A stretch of DNA of 64,000 bases. Source: Bryoerythrophyllum caledonicum. Its lineage: Eukaryota; Streptophyta; Bryopsida; Pottiales; Pottiaceae. The DNA is taken from positions 1,379,001 through 1,443,000 of the forward strand of contig OZ020518.1 in assembly GCA_963971425.1 (NCBI GenBank), read 5' to 3'. Positions 1-11,941 of the stretch are shown one piece after another. The notes below the pieces were generated by a model that saw only the letters and a program-made list of their open reading frames with translations, was not told the DNA's origin and did not search any database. The stretch's first letter is position 1; every line of letters starts with the position of its first letter. A program made the position numbers and the translations under genes.

Positions 1-50
1 GGAAGGTCAACCGGCACCGACAAGGAAGGTCAACCGGCACCGACAAGGAA
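1..50. repeat. 25-bp tandem duplication
   Basis: Two exact back-to-back copies of a 25-bp unit starting GGAAGGTCAACCGGCACC open the window. The array may continue to the left, outside the window. Confidence 0.9.
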
Positions 51-186
51 GCTACGTCTAAAAAGCTCCGAGCCAAGCATAAAACCCGAACCTCGGGTAG
101 GTCCGAGTATCCAAGCAGTAAGTCTGAGCATTCGAGCTGGAGGTCTGAGAGCAAGGCACAGGGCGAGCATCACTGTGACCAGCAGA

Positions 187-835
187 AGGAGAGGTGAGGT
201 AAGTTCGAGCTCACTTGTGCGAGGGAGGTCCGAGCTCACTGGTGCGAGGTAGGTCCGAGTTCATTGATGCGAGGAAGGTCCAAGTTCACTGAAGGTCCGA
301 GGACAAGGACAAGACGAGCATCACGGTGACCAGCAGCACCAAGACGAGCATCATGGTGACCAGCACCAAGACGAGCATTACGGTGACCAACAACAAGACG
401 AGACGAGGATCACCAAGACGAGCATCACGGCGACGAGCATCACGGTGACCAGCAGCAAGACGAGACGACGATCACCAAGACGAACATCATGGTGACCGGC
501 AGCAAGACGAGACGAGGATTACCAAGACGAGCATCACGGTGACGAGCAGCACCAAGATGAGCATCACGGTGACCAGTAGGAGGAGAGGTGAGATACGTCC
601 GAGCTCACTTGTGCGAGGGAGGTTCGAGCTCACTGGTGCGAGGTAGGTCCGAGCTCACTTGTGCGAGGTAGGTCCGAGCTCACTTGTGCGAGGGAGGTCC
701 GAGCTCACTGGTGCGAGGGAGGTCCGAGTTCACTGAAGGTCCGAGGGAAAGGACAAGACGAGCATCACGGTGACCAGCAGCACCAAGACGAGCATCACGG
801 TGACCAGCACCAAGACGAGACGAGGATCACTAGTC
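187..835. repeat. Higher-order GC-rich tandem array
   Basis: Two unit types alternate. Type A (GAGGTCCGAGCTCACTKGTGC, about 25 bp) fills roughly 190-293 and 590-735. Type B (ACCAAGACGAGCATCACGGTG, about 24-30 bp) fills roughly 294-585 and 736-830. The A+B block is therefore itself duplicated. Open frames here (for example + strand 661-906) are only translations of the repeat, so no gene is called. Confidence 0.85.
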
Positions 836-900
836 CAAAAATTCCACTCTCCAAAAACACCCGAGAATCACTCTTGATCCAAGTTCTTTGTCCCGGGATG

Positions 901-2300
901 GTCTAGCGTCAACCGTTAAGTAGTTTTTCTTTAATTGTAGGTCAAAAGTTATCTTTTAGTGGATTACTTAAGTTCATGCATTTGTTTTTAGGGAATTAAG
1001 CCTTAAAATGCCTCACACTTAGCATTTCACTCTTAAGGTATTAATCCCAAGGATTTATATGCTTAGGTAGAGCCTTACTCCTCTAAAGAGCCTTGCTCCT
1101 CTAAAGAGCCTTGCTCTTGAATTAACTATGAGTGTGCTTGTTGGTTAGTTTCTTAGTATTTGCCATCTTCGGCTCATGGATCCTATCCATTGCACTCATT
1201 GTTTGTTCCTTAATTAATTCCATTTAAATTTACAATGTTACCTCATACACTTTACTTTACTTTTCACGTGCATCCAATCCGCTCACGCATTCATTACAAG
1301 TATTAAGTTCAAACAACATACAAGTTAGATTAAGTTCCTAAATAATCCTACTCTAAGTCTCGACTTAAGTCTAACTATCTATTAGTCCTTAACACTTGAA
1401 TGCCAAAAGAGTATCTTCACTCTTATACTTGTATGACTTAAGTTTTCTAACTCAAACTTAGGTTCTATCATCCAAACTTAAGTTTTCCCTCGTTGTAGAC
1501 TCAAGTCCTAACACTTAGACTTAAGTCCTATCGTTTATACTTAAGTTTTTTCTCACTCTATACTTAAGTCCTATTACTCTAGACTTAAGTTTTATTACTT
1601 AAACTTAAGTTCTATTCCACTTTAGACTTAAGTTTACTTATTTACACATGCACAAGACTCCCGTCTTATGACTTAAAACTTAAGTTTCCATACTCAAACT
1701 TAAGTCTAACATCAATTACTTATGCATTTCTCACATAAATGCATTAAGTTTCTGACTTCAAATTAATTTCTAAATGCCTTACATACACTTAGATTTATTC
1801 TATTAATATTCACAATGTCACTTTGACATAGTTAGGATCTTCCCTAACTTTATCTCTTGAAGTTTCAATATTTAAGTATTCATATTTCACTCATATGTAC
1901 ATTATTCATATTTCATAATACATTAATTTAATTCATCAATACACACACAATTTCATGTCACATAATTAATTAGGATAGTTTCCTAATTTTTACAATGAAG
2001 ATCTAAATAAAATAATTAATGCATTTATGCATAGGAATTTATTCACAATTAATACCTCATGCATATAATTGCATTTACAAACACAATGTCAAATTTATTT
2101 TATGAAGCACTTAATATTATTGCAATTTATACATATTATTTAAGTCACACACACAACTTTACATATGCAAATTCATTAATAATTATGTATTAATAATTTC
2201 ACACAACATAATACTCTTACAACATAAGAGATTTCTTCAATTGCTAGCTTTTTTCACCTAAGCTAGGGCTCACTCCAATCTTCCTCCAAGGAATGTTTAC
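901..2300. other. AT-rich non-coding stretch
   Basis: There is no convincing coding sequence. Near 1070-1130 a short GAGCCTTGCTCCTCTAAA unit repeats about three times. The middle part holds the ACTTAAGT array listed separately. From 1800 to 2250 the sequence is simple A/T-rich DNA. It is probably the flank or subterminal part of a DNA transposon; no end could be fixed. Confidence 0.5.
1373..1705. repeat. Dispersed ACTTAAGT palindrome array (11 copies)
   Basis: The perfect octamer palindrome ACTTAAGT occurs at 1373, 1436, 1476, 1519, 1539, 1562, 1583, 1603, 1626, 1678 and 1698: eleven exact copies in 333 bp at irregular spacing of about 20-60 bp. The DNA between copies is not repeated, so this is a set of dispersed sites, not a microsatellite. 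It resembles the subterminal binding-site arrays of plant DNA transposons; function is inferred. Confidence 0.8.
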
Positions 2301-2363
2301 GGAAATGGCCAAGAATGCTAAAAATTCAAGCTATTAATTCTACTCAAAGCCAAGAGGCACACC

Positions 2364-4257
2364 TCTTGGGACCAAGACACTGAAATGCAGAACTCAAAAA
2401 CAAGTTCAGACCAAATCGATTAGAACTGAATCTGTTTTTTGAGTCCATGCGGCAATGCTATGTATACTCATTTCAGTGCAATGCAAGTATATCGAGATGA
2501 TCAACAACTTCTGGAGGCTATTTTTATTCATCACTTTATGAAAATCGAGATCGAGGCTCACACTAACTCAAGTCAAATCATTTCAAATCAACCTTTGGAC
2601 GCTAATCACATACTTCCGAACATCTAAACTAAACTCAGAGCGTACCTCTAGATGTAGCTATTATTATTTTGCCTCGTTCACTAATTCATCTATATGTCAG
2701 TCTTGGTCCCGAGACAGTCAAAACTCAACCTTAAACCAGTTTAGACCTACTCAAATTATATCAACTAAGACCAATTTAGTGCATGCGGCATTCCAATTCA
2801 TACTCATTTCAGAACATTGCATGAAGTAAATCTTCTCACCAACTAATCCTGAAGGGATTTATGATAAATCCATTTATGATTTTCGAACCGAAATAGGCAT
2901 TCTTGATATCGTCATGAACTTTCGCAAGAAACAAATTAAGTACCTTTACTAATCTCGAAGTTCATGTTCGGAGCCGAGACACTCATATTCGGTTTTGAAG
3001 AAAATTGATTTTGATGGCCACCCTGCTCGGTCAACACTGATATCCGCGAACTAAATGACAGTTACTATGCTTAGGCTTCACAAATGAAGTCGATGATTCT
3101 AAGCAAAGATTACCGGAAAGTATGTCTCGGTGCCGAGACAAGAAGATCGACTGCATTGCCCTCATCGGCTACACACGGCAGAGTTGACAGAACGCGATCC
3201 ATTGAGTTCTCAAAAGTCTCTCTCGGCACCGATAGGGACAATCTAGAAAATTCACTTTCACTATATGATTAAAATATGAGTCATGCTGTTGGCCATGTTC
3301 TTCCAAGAAGCACTACCTTTTGATTAGAGATCATTCGGTCACTCGGAGAGAAGGAGAGCATATCCATCATATCGGCGCAGATGCTCATTATCATTCCTAC
3401 TTAAATTGATGCCTAAACAGATTCTCTTTCATATCACCACCTGTTTGACGCCTGGTGAACGCCACCCATTCTGTGTTCAACGTGAACGGACACGTGCAGC
3501 TAGGTAACGCGAAGATCGCTCCGTTCCAGCAAGTCGTCCGCCACGACGCCGTGGCGGAGGAAATCGGCACGTCGCGATTCACCGCCGGCTCCGTCCACCG
3601 GATCGGCATCCACGATATCCGGTTGTACAACACGGATCACCTCGCGGGCAACATACTCGTGATGAAGGTGGACGGAAGCATGTTCCAGGACTCGCTGGAG
3701 CTCGACCCCATCGACCACGGCCTCTACCACGCCGAGACGCTAGACGCGCATTACTTCGAGTGGCTGCACTGGCACCAAGCGTCTATTCCGATTTTCAAGG
3801 AGAAGCTGGAGTGTATTAGTTCTGAAATATCTGTACCTAATGCTGGCGCTTATTAGAACATAGTTCGATTCACGCGTGCACAACGACCTAAGATGCTGAA
3901 CTGGGCCGGTGGCATCATCGTGTGATGCGACCCTTCCATCTCTCAACATCATTCCAATCTCTCACCCCAAATTGTCACTATAATTCTCGATACAGAAATG
4001 TTCTTCAGCTGAATTCATGAAATGCTTAAGCACACTTAACTCAAGGTGTCTGTGAACTTAGATTCCGAACCCCCAAGACTGCTTCTCGAATTAATAGAAT
4101 GAAATGTCTCAAATGCCTCTCGCGGCAACGATCTAGACACACAAGCTGCAAAAAAGGTACAGACCTTCACATTTTATCCCGATATTCTTATTTAGAACAC
4201 ACCATATGCAATCAGTTATAGCCCGTGGGCCTTTTGAAGTCTCTCTCGGGGCCGAGA
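2364..4257. repeat. Dispersed TCTCGGnnCCGAGA palindromes
   Basis: Palindromic sites of the form TCTYGGNNCCRAGA lie at about 2364-2377, 2701-2714, 2967-2980, 3125-3138, 3221-3234, 4128-4141 (degenerate) and 4244-4257. The best copies are TCTCGGTGCCGAGA and TCTCGGGGCCGAGA. They lie in non-coding DNA on both sides of the PI4K-gamma fragment, so that fragment probably sits inside the same mobile element. Confidence 0.65.
3461..3840 (+). pseudogene. Phosphatidylinositol 4-kinase gamma fragment
   Basis: About 120 codons match the catalytic C-lobe of plant type-II PI4K-gamma enzymes. Visible are HSVFNVNG, the segment SVHRIGIHDIRLYNTD, a catalytic-loop remnant NTDHLAGN (family NTDRHAGN), the metal-binding PIDHGL (in place of DFG) and YFEWLHWHQASIP. 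The ubiquitin-like domains, the N-lobe and the C-terminus are absent, and the family is normally over 500 residues. The piece is GC-rich inside AT-rich DNA and intron-free. It looks like a captured gene fragment, since palindromes of one type flank it on both sides. The changed RH in the catalytic loop argues against activity. The protein family call is strong; expression is unknown. Confidence 0.75.
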
Positions 4258-4362
4258 CTCTCAATCTGGACAATTCCATGTCACAATGAAGGCTACGATG
4301 TTCCTTCTACTATCTCGTACATCTAAACACAAATCTGATTCAGGTAGGACCTCCACCGCAAA

Positions 4363-5236
4363 TCAAGTCAACAGCCTTGGGGATCTGCGAACCCTAAACC
4401 AAGAAACACATTCAAGGAACGCCGCAGGTTTATACAAGAGACTCACATGAGATTTATGGGTTTCACAACGTACCTCTTCCTCGAAGTGCCGCTCCTGATT
4501 ATCCATGCTGCCTTCGACCATATCGACAGCGTCAGAGTTGCGATCGAATTCTCCTACGCTCTGTTGAGTCTGCGGAAAAGACTGTCCTTTGCTCATTCGC
4601 TACAAAGCTGACCTAAGAAACTGTAAGAACCGGAAAGCAATCATCACATAGGACCTAAAACCAGTTAGCAATGGAATGCACTTATTGCAAACCTGCTGCT
4701 CACTATGATGTGATGTTGAGGCACTCGAGGCTGCCCCAAGTTTAGCCTGTCCCTGCCTCAGTTCCTGTTCCAGATGCCGAAGCCAAATCCAAGTCACTTT
4801 CGAACACCATTGATAAGAAATTTTCATAAAGGTGCCGATAACACTGCCCACACGTCAAGGAAAAAGAAATGGGTCTATACTTTCCTAAGAAATCCTAGAT
4901 AGAAGTTCACATTACGATTGCACAAAAAAGAACATCTTTAGGAAAAAAAATATACAACACCTCACTGTCCCCATTGTCAACTGGGTTGTCTTCCTCTGAT
5001 ACTGGAAATAACACGATGGGAGCTACTGCTGAGACATCAAACGTCTTATCCCCTTTGGAACCTCTACCAGTACCCCTTGAAGAATTACCCCCTCGTCTAC
5101 CCATTATTGGCCGCAAATTGTACGGCGTCTCTAAGCTCTCTCTTGATTCTATCCTTTGCCTTCTCTCGAAACGCCTTTGTCTTTCTATAGTCCTCCAGAC
5201 TTCTCTATCTGCTCTCGCTTTCGATCTAGTGATCAT
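4363..5236 (-). CDS. Small multi-exon gene, unknown function
   Basis: Reading leftward, a first exon 5236-4961 begins MITRSKARADREVWRTI and is rich in Arg, then carries a Gly/Arg patch (GRRGGNSSRGTGRGSKG). It ends at a GAG|GTGTTG donor. A second exon lies about 4846-4694 (possible acceptor GGGCAG, donor CAG|GTTTGC) and a third about 4608-4472 (MSKGQSFPQTQQSVGEF..., donor GAG|GTACG). Reading phase between exons one and two does not fit cleanly, so decay or a wrong junction is possible. No domain is recognised. It is divergent from the gene at 5662 and likely shares a promoter region with it. Confidence 0.35.
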
Positions 5237-5661
5237 CTCTCACAATATTGAAGCAAAGAGATCCAATTTATCATTGTTACGTCAATCATAATTAACATCA
5301 ACGCTCAATCATTATGTTCACATTCTCGTAGATATATTTAGTTAATCTACAGTTTCTTAAATTATTTGATATAGGTTGTTAGAATTAATCCTCACTCAAA
5401 TAATTCACTATCAAAGCCGGCGCTCAAATCTAATCTTGATAATCGTATCCTGCCATGTCAGATATTTTTGGCGATAATTATTTAACTAGTATTTTAGTAC
5501 ATTCTAATCCTTGCTGAATTGGTTGTCCAGAAATGACATAAATCAGTATTGACTATTAATTGATATAAGCAAGGTTGCCATAGATTAGGGTTCACCATAG
5601 GTGTATATAAATATCGAGTACTTTTACCCATACCTTCCTCTCCTCTCCATCTCCTGTTCCA
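5237..5661. promoter_or_regulatory. Likely bidirectional promoter region with TATA box
   Basis: This 425-bp AT-rich spacer separates two divergent ORFs. On the + strand a clear TATA-like TATATAAATA lies at 5604-5613, about 50 bp before the ATG at 5662, which is a normal spacing if the 5' UTR is short. No equally good box was seen for the minus-strand gene. Confidence 0.45.
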
Positions 5662-6117
5662 ATGGAAACTCGCTCAAGTCTTCCATGCCATGCTTGTACA
5701 GGATCTCCTAGGTCATCTCAAATTAACTGCACGTTATCCATAGATGGTATTCATGGACCATTTGTTTGTATCGGAGTTTCAGACAACAACAACATGAAGA
5801 TTGCCAACCCAACTGACTGCGTGGTTACACCGGCAAACGATATTCACAGTCCAGATCAACGGACTTCATCGTTGCAGGCGGATGAAACAACCCGGACAGA
5901 TGTCAAGTCTACTCTCAAGAGTCATGCCTCCTCTAAAGTAGGGATTCTAAAACCAGGCACGTACTCAAGATCTCTATTAAGGAGTACCCCACGTCCCGAA
6001 GATCGGAGACTTGGCTCAGCAGTATGCACTGCAGTTCATAGTTCTAATACTGACCATTGTCATAACAATGACGGTGACAATAATGCCAGAGTTTCCTATA
6101 AGCGTGTTCATCGTTAA
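5662..6117 (+). CDS. Small Ser/Thr-rich protein, unknown
   Basis: This is an uninterrupted 151-codon frame from the first ATG after a TATA-like box to TAA. The product is hydrophilic, Ser/Thr/Asp/Asn-rich and of low complexity towards the C-terminus (SSNTDHCHNNDGDNN). There is no signal peptide, membrane segment or recognised domain. It starts METRS, similar to the MITRS start of the divergent gene. It could be a transposon accessory protein or a 5' exon of a longer gene. Confidence 0.35.
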   Translation: METRSSLPCHACTGSPRSSQINCTLSIDGIHGPFVCIGVSDNNNMKIANPTDCVVTPANDIHSPDQRTSSLQADETTRTDVKSTLKSHASSKVGILKPGTYSRSLLRSTPRPEDRRLGSAVCTAVHSSNTDHCHNNDGDNNARVSYKRVHR

Positions 6118-6638
6118 TGAGAATATAGCATTCGTACTTTCTGATGTATGGATTTTATTATTTTAGAGCTATTATCATGCTCTCCACATTATTCGTGGAA
6201 GCCGTCATTCATATGACCAGATTTGCTAATCTGTATTATAACCCATCAATGTTTAGATTGTATGCCTGTACTTGGATTCTACTATTTGAAAACAGTTAAA
6301 CATAACAGCTTTTGAGTGTGTATGATAGAACCACTTCTAAAGCAATCTTTATATTGGTACAGTATGTTTAAGGCATTATCAATTTGTTGCATCTCTCGGA
6401 CTCACATCTAAAATTGTACTTTGGCAGCCGTCTTTCAGCTTAATCTGCAGGACTCTCTTTTAACTTCTTAAATTCCTCTTATTGTGACATAGAATAACCA
6501 GTTTACTTTGTAATTCCTTTCCTGATATACATTCTTGCCATTTCAATGTTCAGTGTACTTGTTGTGTCAAACTGCTGTTAAAGTCCTTCACTAGATGCAA
6601 ATTGAATTCAGTGGTTCATAGTTTAAGTGTGGAATACT
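6118..6638. other. AT-rich spacer before the MULE-like transposase
   Basis: No ORF or repeat of note was found. It probably holds the 5' flank and promoter of the transposase gene. No inverted end matching the right-hand end near 11.0 kb was found, so the left boundary of the element is unknown. Confidence 0.4.
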
Positions 6639-9600
6639 ATGGCCCTTGTTCGTGCTGATCATCATTCTGTTCCGGTCCTTTTTCCATTAGGTGAAGACGA
6701 TCAGGCTACAGTCACTTGTAGAACATTAAGTTTGAGGTTTCAGTTTCGTGAGGACACTATCTTTGTCGAAGAAGAAGTTTTTGACGATCAAACCGGTCTA
6801 CTTTCACATACAGTTGTTCAGACTAGAGGAGAGAATGAAGTCGGATCGTTCTGGTTGCTCAAGCCCGGAAAATATCGTGTGTATGGAGTCTCAGAGTCTG
6901 TGTTAGATGGTTCGACTGAACTACTAACACCTAGGGAGTCGTCCACTGTTAGCATTGAGAGACCAGTGCTGTCTTGGGTAAAAAATGAGCCCGATCTAGA
7001 AACAATTTATGAGTTGAGTGATGATTCCGACAATGAGGTTGAAATTCTAAGATCAGAGAGTAAAGCCCAAGCCGGGCTGTCTCCACATGTAGTTCGGAAG
7101 GAAACAACTCCTCCAGTTAGTCCGACTCGTCATCCTGGTCAGTCCAAGGTTGTGGCAAGTCCTGTTGTCAGTATCATTCATTCATTGATGCGCCTCGGAG
7201 CTCGTAAACGTTCCAAAAGTGTGTTATCTCGAATTAACTTTGATGCAATCAAACTCCAGCAGGTTGATTACCTCCCCCCTTGTTACGATGGGGACGTTAT
7301 CTTCGAATTTCCACCTTTAGGTGACCATGGCCAGAACACAAAAGCCAAGCAGCTTCGTGGAATGGATAGATGGTACGATGGCCATGCTTGGTCTCGTACC
7401 ATTACATCCAATATTCAGAATGATCTGAATCTTTCTTTTCGTACATCCTCTTGTTTAGGCCACCTCCATGCGACAACCGTGACTGTGAGTATCTTCAGCG
7501 AGACCAAAGGACTTCCATAGTGAATGAGATAGAGTGGGAAGGATTGTCTGAGAAGGTGTTTGAAGAGGGGTCCAAGCCTCCCACTGGTTCGACAGTTGTT
7601 TGCAAATCCTGTAACATCCCTCCCACTTGTGTTGCTGTCTGCCCTGCTAAGATCTACTATGTTACTTCCTCACCTCACATTACGAGGGCTTGTGTGCACT
7701 TGGGATCTCACGACCATCCCGTCAAGTCAGGTGATCATCGAGACTTCATCGAACTGACAGACAGCTTGATTGGGGAGCAAGTCAAACGCACCCCATCAGC
7801 CACTCGCTCGGCTATTGTGCTTGAAACTGCTAAGGAAGTACTGGGCCCACTCCTTGCTAAAGAAGGAAAACCACAGAAGATCTTGGAGCTGGACGAGCTG
7901 CAAGGTATTTTTGATCGTTGTAAGCACCTCACCTCGCCCAACATTCGTAACGCAGTCACCACGTTCAGGACTATCCGTCGCTTTGGAGTCATGGACAGTA
8001 TTATCAAGTTACACGGTGCTAGCAATTGGAAGTTTGTGCAGCAGAATAAATTTCCAGGGCAAGGGGCGGACATGGACAAGGTCTTTGTCTTCAAGATGTC
8101 TGAAGTTGGACCGGGCAGCGGAGTCGACCTGGTGAAACGAATGCAAACTGGTGGTGACCTTGAGAACTCCTGGATAATGTTTGACCATGTCAAACGGGTC
8201 AGGTCGTGGACGTCAATGGCTTGCCATGTGTACGATTCCACATATTGCCGTGTGATGACAAATGCAGTATGCGACATGCAGTCCGAAGATGTTGCAGCCT
8301 AGTCAGTCGTATGGAAGAACCTCAACGCCCTCATGGCTGCGCATGGAGTGGACAATGTCAATTTCAAAGGTTTCATGGCCGACAGTGCCCAAGCCAACTG
8401 GAATGCGGTTCAAATCATATACGGAAGTGGAGATGCGTCTGAAAAGATGGTGGACAGAGAAAGGACTTGTCTTTTCCATTAGACGCAGTCCTTGGAGAAA
8501 CATACCAAGGCCGATATCCGTCAAGACCTGCAATCTCAGCATTGAAGACTATGCCAACAATACAAGAATGTAATATCGATGGCGGAAGCCGAGACAAAGT
8601 ATCTGGGAATTCGGGCATGGTGGATGTCATCTGGTGCAGCGACTGAACAAGCGCTTCCTCGACTAGAGCTCTGGCTGGCCTTCTGGCATTTCCGTTACCG
8701 CCAGTGGGGTGGATTCATGGAATTGGTAAGTCTGGGTTTCCCTCTATATGTCCTCTATAGTTCATTCTGTATAGTACAACTACACTAATTCGACCATTAT
8801 TCTAATATGGGAGTGTATTCATATTGTAGGATCTCAATGAAGACGAACTAGCAAAAATGTCATCCTGTAACCTTGCGGAATCTATTCATAACAAGTGGAA
8901 GCAACAATCAGGCGATAGAGGCAGCGACCTATATGTGGCAACAGTCGATGACTTCGTGCGTGCCTTCATGCAGTGCTCAGCATATTACCAATTCCTGAAG
9001 GGAGAGAACCCTGGTACCGGACCGTCAAGGGAGGAATTGAAGCTGAGGCGTGCTCAGAGGTCAGCCTCAAAAACAAGAAACTCCGAACCGCTTCATGAGG
9101 CCATCTTGAAGATGCCTGGCGGTGAGGAGTGGTGCACCAGGACTCCCCACCTCGAAGGGAAAGAGGTGTTCGTTTCTTTGAAGCGTAAACCAGATACTGC
9201 TTTTGGTGACGAACGTGAATCGCACAGGCCAGACAAGATCAGTATATCCCGACCACGCGTCCAAACCAGATCTGCCCGACTGAACGATTCTCCACCTCCT
9301 ATGACAACTCCCGATTCTCCCACAACTACAGATGACGAGCAGCCGCAACTTCCATCAGACGACGCTCCTCAGCAGCTCGACCGTTACCACGTCACCGCAA
9401 TTGAGGAAACAATATGCAACCCTGCCCAGTGGCACATCGGACGTCTGCCTAAGACATCTGCGAAGGCTTGCTTTGCTCTACAAGCAATCACCAAGAAGAA
9501 GTGCGTTGCTCGGATTGTACAAGACGAGAAGAGCACCGCTGCACCTACCTACTTGGGCCTCATGAAGAACTATCGGAAGAATAGGACAGACACCATGGAC

Positions 9601-10278
9601 TTTTCCTTTTGCAACGACGATATTGAGAGATGCGTCAAGGGCACAAAGAGGAAGTGGGTTCTCTCAGTGCCGAGCGTTCCAGAGGTATGGCCGGTTAAGT
9701 TGGGGACCAACTTAACCTGCAAAGAGATCCTCTCTTTAGAAAACGCAGGCTTTAGACTGCCCCAGCGGAAGGAGATGACACCTACAAGACTTTTTCAGGA
9801 CCACCCGTTGCCTGTGGACTTAGCAAGCTACACGACTCCTGCATATCCGGATGAGTTTCCCACCCGGCGTTCAGGGAAGTTGATTCAGCGCAACAAGATG
9901 GCCCCGTCAACAAAGCACGCCAATAATTGTGCCTCAGCCTTATCACTAAAAGGTAGAGTGCGCAAATTGTGCATGCTTCCAGCACCTGCCTTAGGATGCA
10001 TTGTCTCGTTGGATTTCGGCACGCCCCCAAAGGTACAACAATACTACTTGACAATTTCGCAGCTGCCAGCATGCACTTGTCCTAACTTCAAGGAGATGGC
10101 GACTAAAGCAATTGGAAAATGGGGTCAATGGGCCAACTGTAAGCATTTGTACTATTTGTTTACTGTAGTGTCTGGTTTGGACTCAGAATCAGACACGTTC
10201 ATTCATGCAGCTAGTTTTAGCTTCAACGAAGTGAAGCGAGTTTTGAAGGGTGGTTTACTGAAGTACCTTGACTCTTAG
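6639..10278 (+). CDS. Decayed MULE-like transposase (zinc finger, DDE, SWIM)
   Basis: The ATG at 6639 (MALVRADHHSVPV) aligns with the start MASLTSHQGG of the second copy at 12673. An N-terminal family-specific region comes first. It is followed by a Cys/His finger of WRKY-GCM1/FLYWCH style (CDNRDCEYL, CKSC, HLGSHDHPV). A DDE core follows with Asp in MFDHVKRV and FMADSAQANW, and then a C-terminal SWIM finger (CTCPNF...CKHLYY). One intron, 8726-8829 (GTAAG...TAG), joins in frame. Decay: a one-base loss near 7467, TAG at 8300 (expected Gln), TAG at 8480 (probably Trp) and TGA at 8543. About 1,180 codons in all. A MULE-related family is well supported; the copy cannot make full-length protein. 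Confidence 0.8.
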
Positions 10279-10436
10279 AGTTTTCAGTTTCTTCAGAGAA
10301 ACATATGTATGGAGGATTTGTTATAATCATGATGTAGTGAGACTAAAAGGGCCACTACAAGATATTTCACTCACCACATGTATTTCACTGTTCCAAAATT
10401 GCTTGACCCTTTAAGAGTACGTATAATTCTCAATAT

Positions 10437-10640
10437 ACTGAAACAGTTCGTCTTTGACTTGAGACAGTAAGTTATTTATTACTGATACAGTAAGTCTCAA
10501 TTTACTAAAACAATAAGACCCATTCACTGAAACAGTAAGTGATATCATATAACTAGTACAGTATGCCTCATCTTAGTGATACAGTAAATTTCATTTTTAA
10601 GTATACTCAATGCTCATTTGACTAAAATTATATGTTATCC
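10437..10640. repeat. Subterminal ACAGTAAG-type repeats
   Basis: Between the transposase stop and the right end, GATACAGTAAGT-like motifs recur about seven times with changes (gacagtaagt, atacagtaag, aacagtaagt, tacagtatg, tacagtaaa). They are spaced about 30 bp apart in AT-rich DNA. They look like subterminal motifs of the MULE-like element. Confidence 0.5.
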
Positions 10641-10959
10641 CAACTCTAATACAGTGAAAATCCATTTACTAATCTAGAATGTTTCTAAATCACTAGACCC
10701 TAGATAGTATTCAAATTTTTCACGGCCGTAGGCCCTCATTGTACACGATCATAGCCTCTAATGTTCAATTTACCACATTTACCAGATTTTTCACTGATAT
10801 ATTTACATTTTTTCCTGTATCAGAGCCCTTAATTGTCCACGGTCATAGGTCCCAATATTTACGAAGTTTAACAAAAAATTTACAAAAAATACTATTAAAC
10901 CAAAAATACCCCAAGCTTACTGCTTAAAGTTACATTTTAATCAAAATATCTCAAAATTT

Positions 10960-11004
10960 ACCGCTCACCGCTCACCGCTCACCGCTCTACGCTCGCAAAA
11001 TAGC
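10960..11004. repeat. Probable right end of the MULE-like element: CGCTCACC iterons
   Basis: Four tandem CGCTCACC-like units are followed by CTCGCAAAATAGC. The same layout (iterons of CGCTCRCC, then a TAGC-containing tail) occurs at 33470-33525 and, as the inverted ends of another element, at 40420 and 63081. This marks the outer end of an element of one terminal family. Confidence 0.55.
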
Positions 11005-11453
11005 TTCGTCCGATGTGAAAAGGGTCCTAACGAGTCTTGAGTGACCTTTCGGCGTACCGATTGGTGTCGGTTGTGAAGGCTCGTACCAATCCCTGAAATA
11101 TCCTACCTCCAGCTGCAGTTGAAGTGGAGGGAGATTGAGAAGAGGACGGATAGTGGGCGGGTAGGCCCCTTGCTCACTTACATTACGCCGCTCGCAGCCT
11201 CGGAAACATGGGTCTAACACCTCTTCGGGGGGGGATCTCAGTGACACCATAACCATCCAAGTAAGTGAGTAGAGTTAGAAGGAGAGAATGGGAGGTAGAG
11301 TAGTTGTTACTTGTGTCAAACACTAAAATCTCTGCGAGTCCACGGACTACCATCCGTGGTGATATAATCTATATCCGGGTACTCGTGTACCCCGGATGTC
11401 TATAGTGTGTATAGCTGTAACGATAACCCCCCCTCCCTTAACCGGAACTAAGT
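11005..11453. other. Unassigned stretch
   Basis: A minus-strand open frame at 11256-10987 (89 codons) shows no domain and no splice context, so it is not called a gene. The rest is non-coding with a C-rich tract near 11427. Confidence 0.4.
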
Positions 11454-11768
11454 CGAGGTAGGTCCCTGCCCAAAGGTCCCTACCTTCCGACGAGGTAGGT
11501 CCCTACCCGAAGGTCCCTACCTTCGAACGAGGTAGGTCCCTACCCGAAGGTCCCTACCTTCCGAGGAGGTAGGTCCTTACCCGAAGGTCCCTACCTTCCG
11601 ACGAGGTAGGCCCCTACCCGAAGGTCCCTACCTCCCGACGAGGTAGGCCCCTACCTGAAGGTCCCTACCTCCTGACGAGGTAGGCCCCTACCTGAAGGTC
11701 CCTACCTCCTGACGAGGTAGGCCCCTACCCGAAGGTCCCTACCTCCCGACCAGGTAGGTCCTTACCCG
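11454..11768. repeat. 37-bp tandem repeat with internal palindrome
   Basis: About 8.5 copies of a 37-bp unit of the form CGAGGTAGGTCCCTACCC, then GAAGGTCCCTACCTTCCGA. Each unit contains the near-palindrome GGTAGGTCCCTACC. Point differences spread step by step from left to right (ggtccc to ggcccc, cttccga to ctcctga), as expected of unequal exchange. Confidence 0.9.
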
Positions 11769-11941
11769 GGGGAAGCACTCGTACGGAGCGCGGGATGGTG
11801 GCTGTAGATAACGCTCCGGCATTGTAATCTAACCCTTTTCCTTTCTTTCTTTTGATGTAATTATTGTGATATAGGTAACCTGGTGAACATATAGATGAGT
11901 TGTTAGTCGTTGTAGTTCTCGGTGATTCTCTGTGGGAACGA

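Noticed and set aside
661-906. An 81-codon + frame rich in DEHHGDQ.
   Set aside because: It is produced by the GC-rich tandem array and has no coding signature.
8206-8573. Alternative-frame + ORFs over the MULE core (8206-8442, 8262-8573).
   Set aside because: The transposase frame continues through this stretch with conserved residues; these are shadow frames opened by its stops.
11454-11768. CRISPR-like regular repeats.
   Set aside because: Units are contiguous 37-bp copies with no unique spacers, in a eukaryotic setting.
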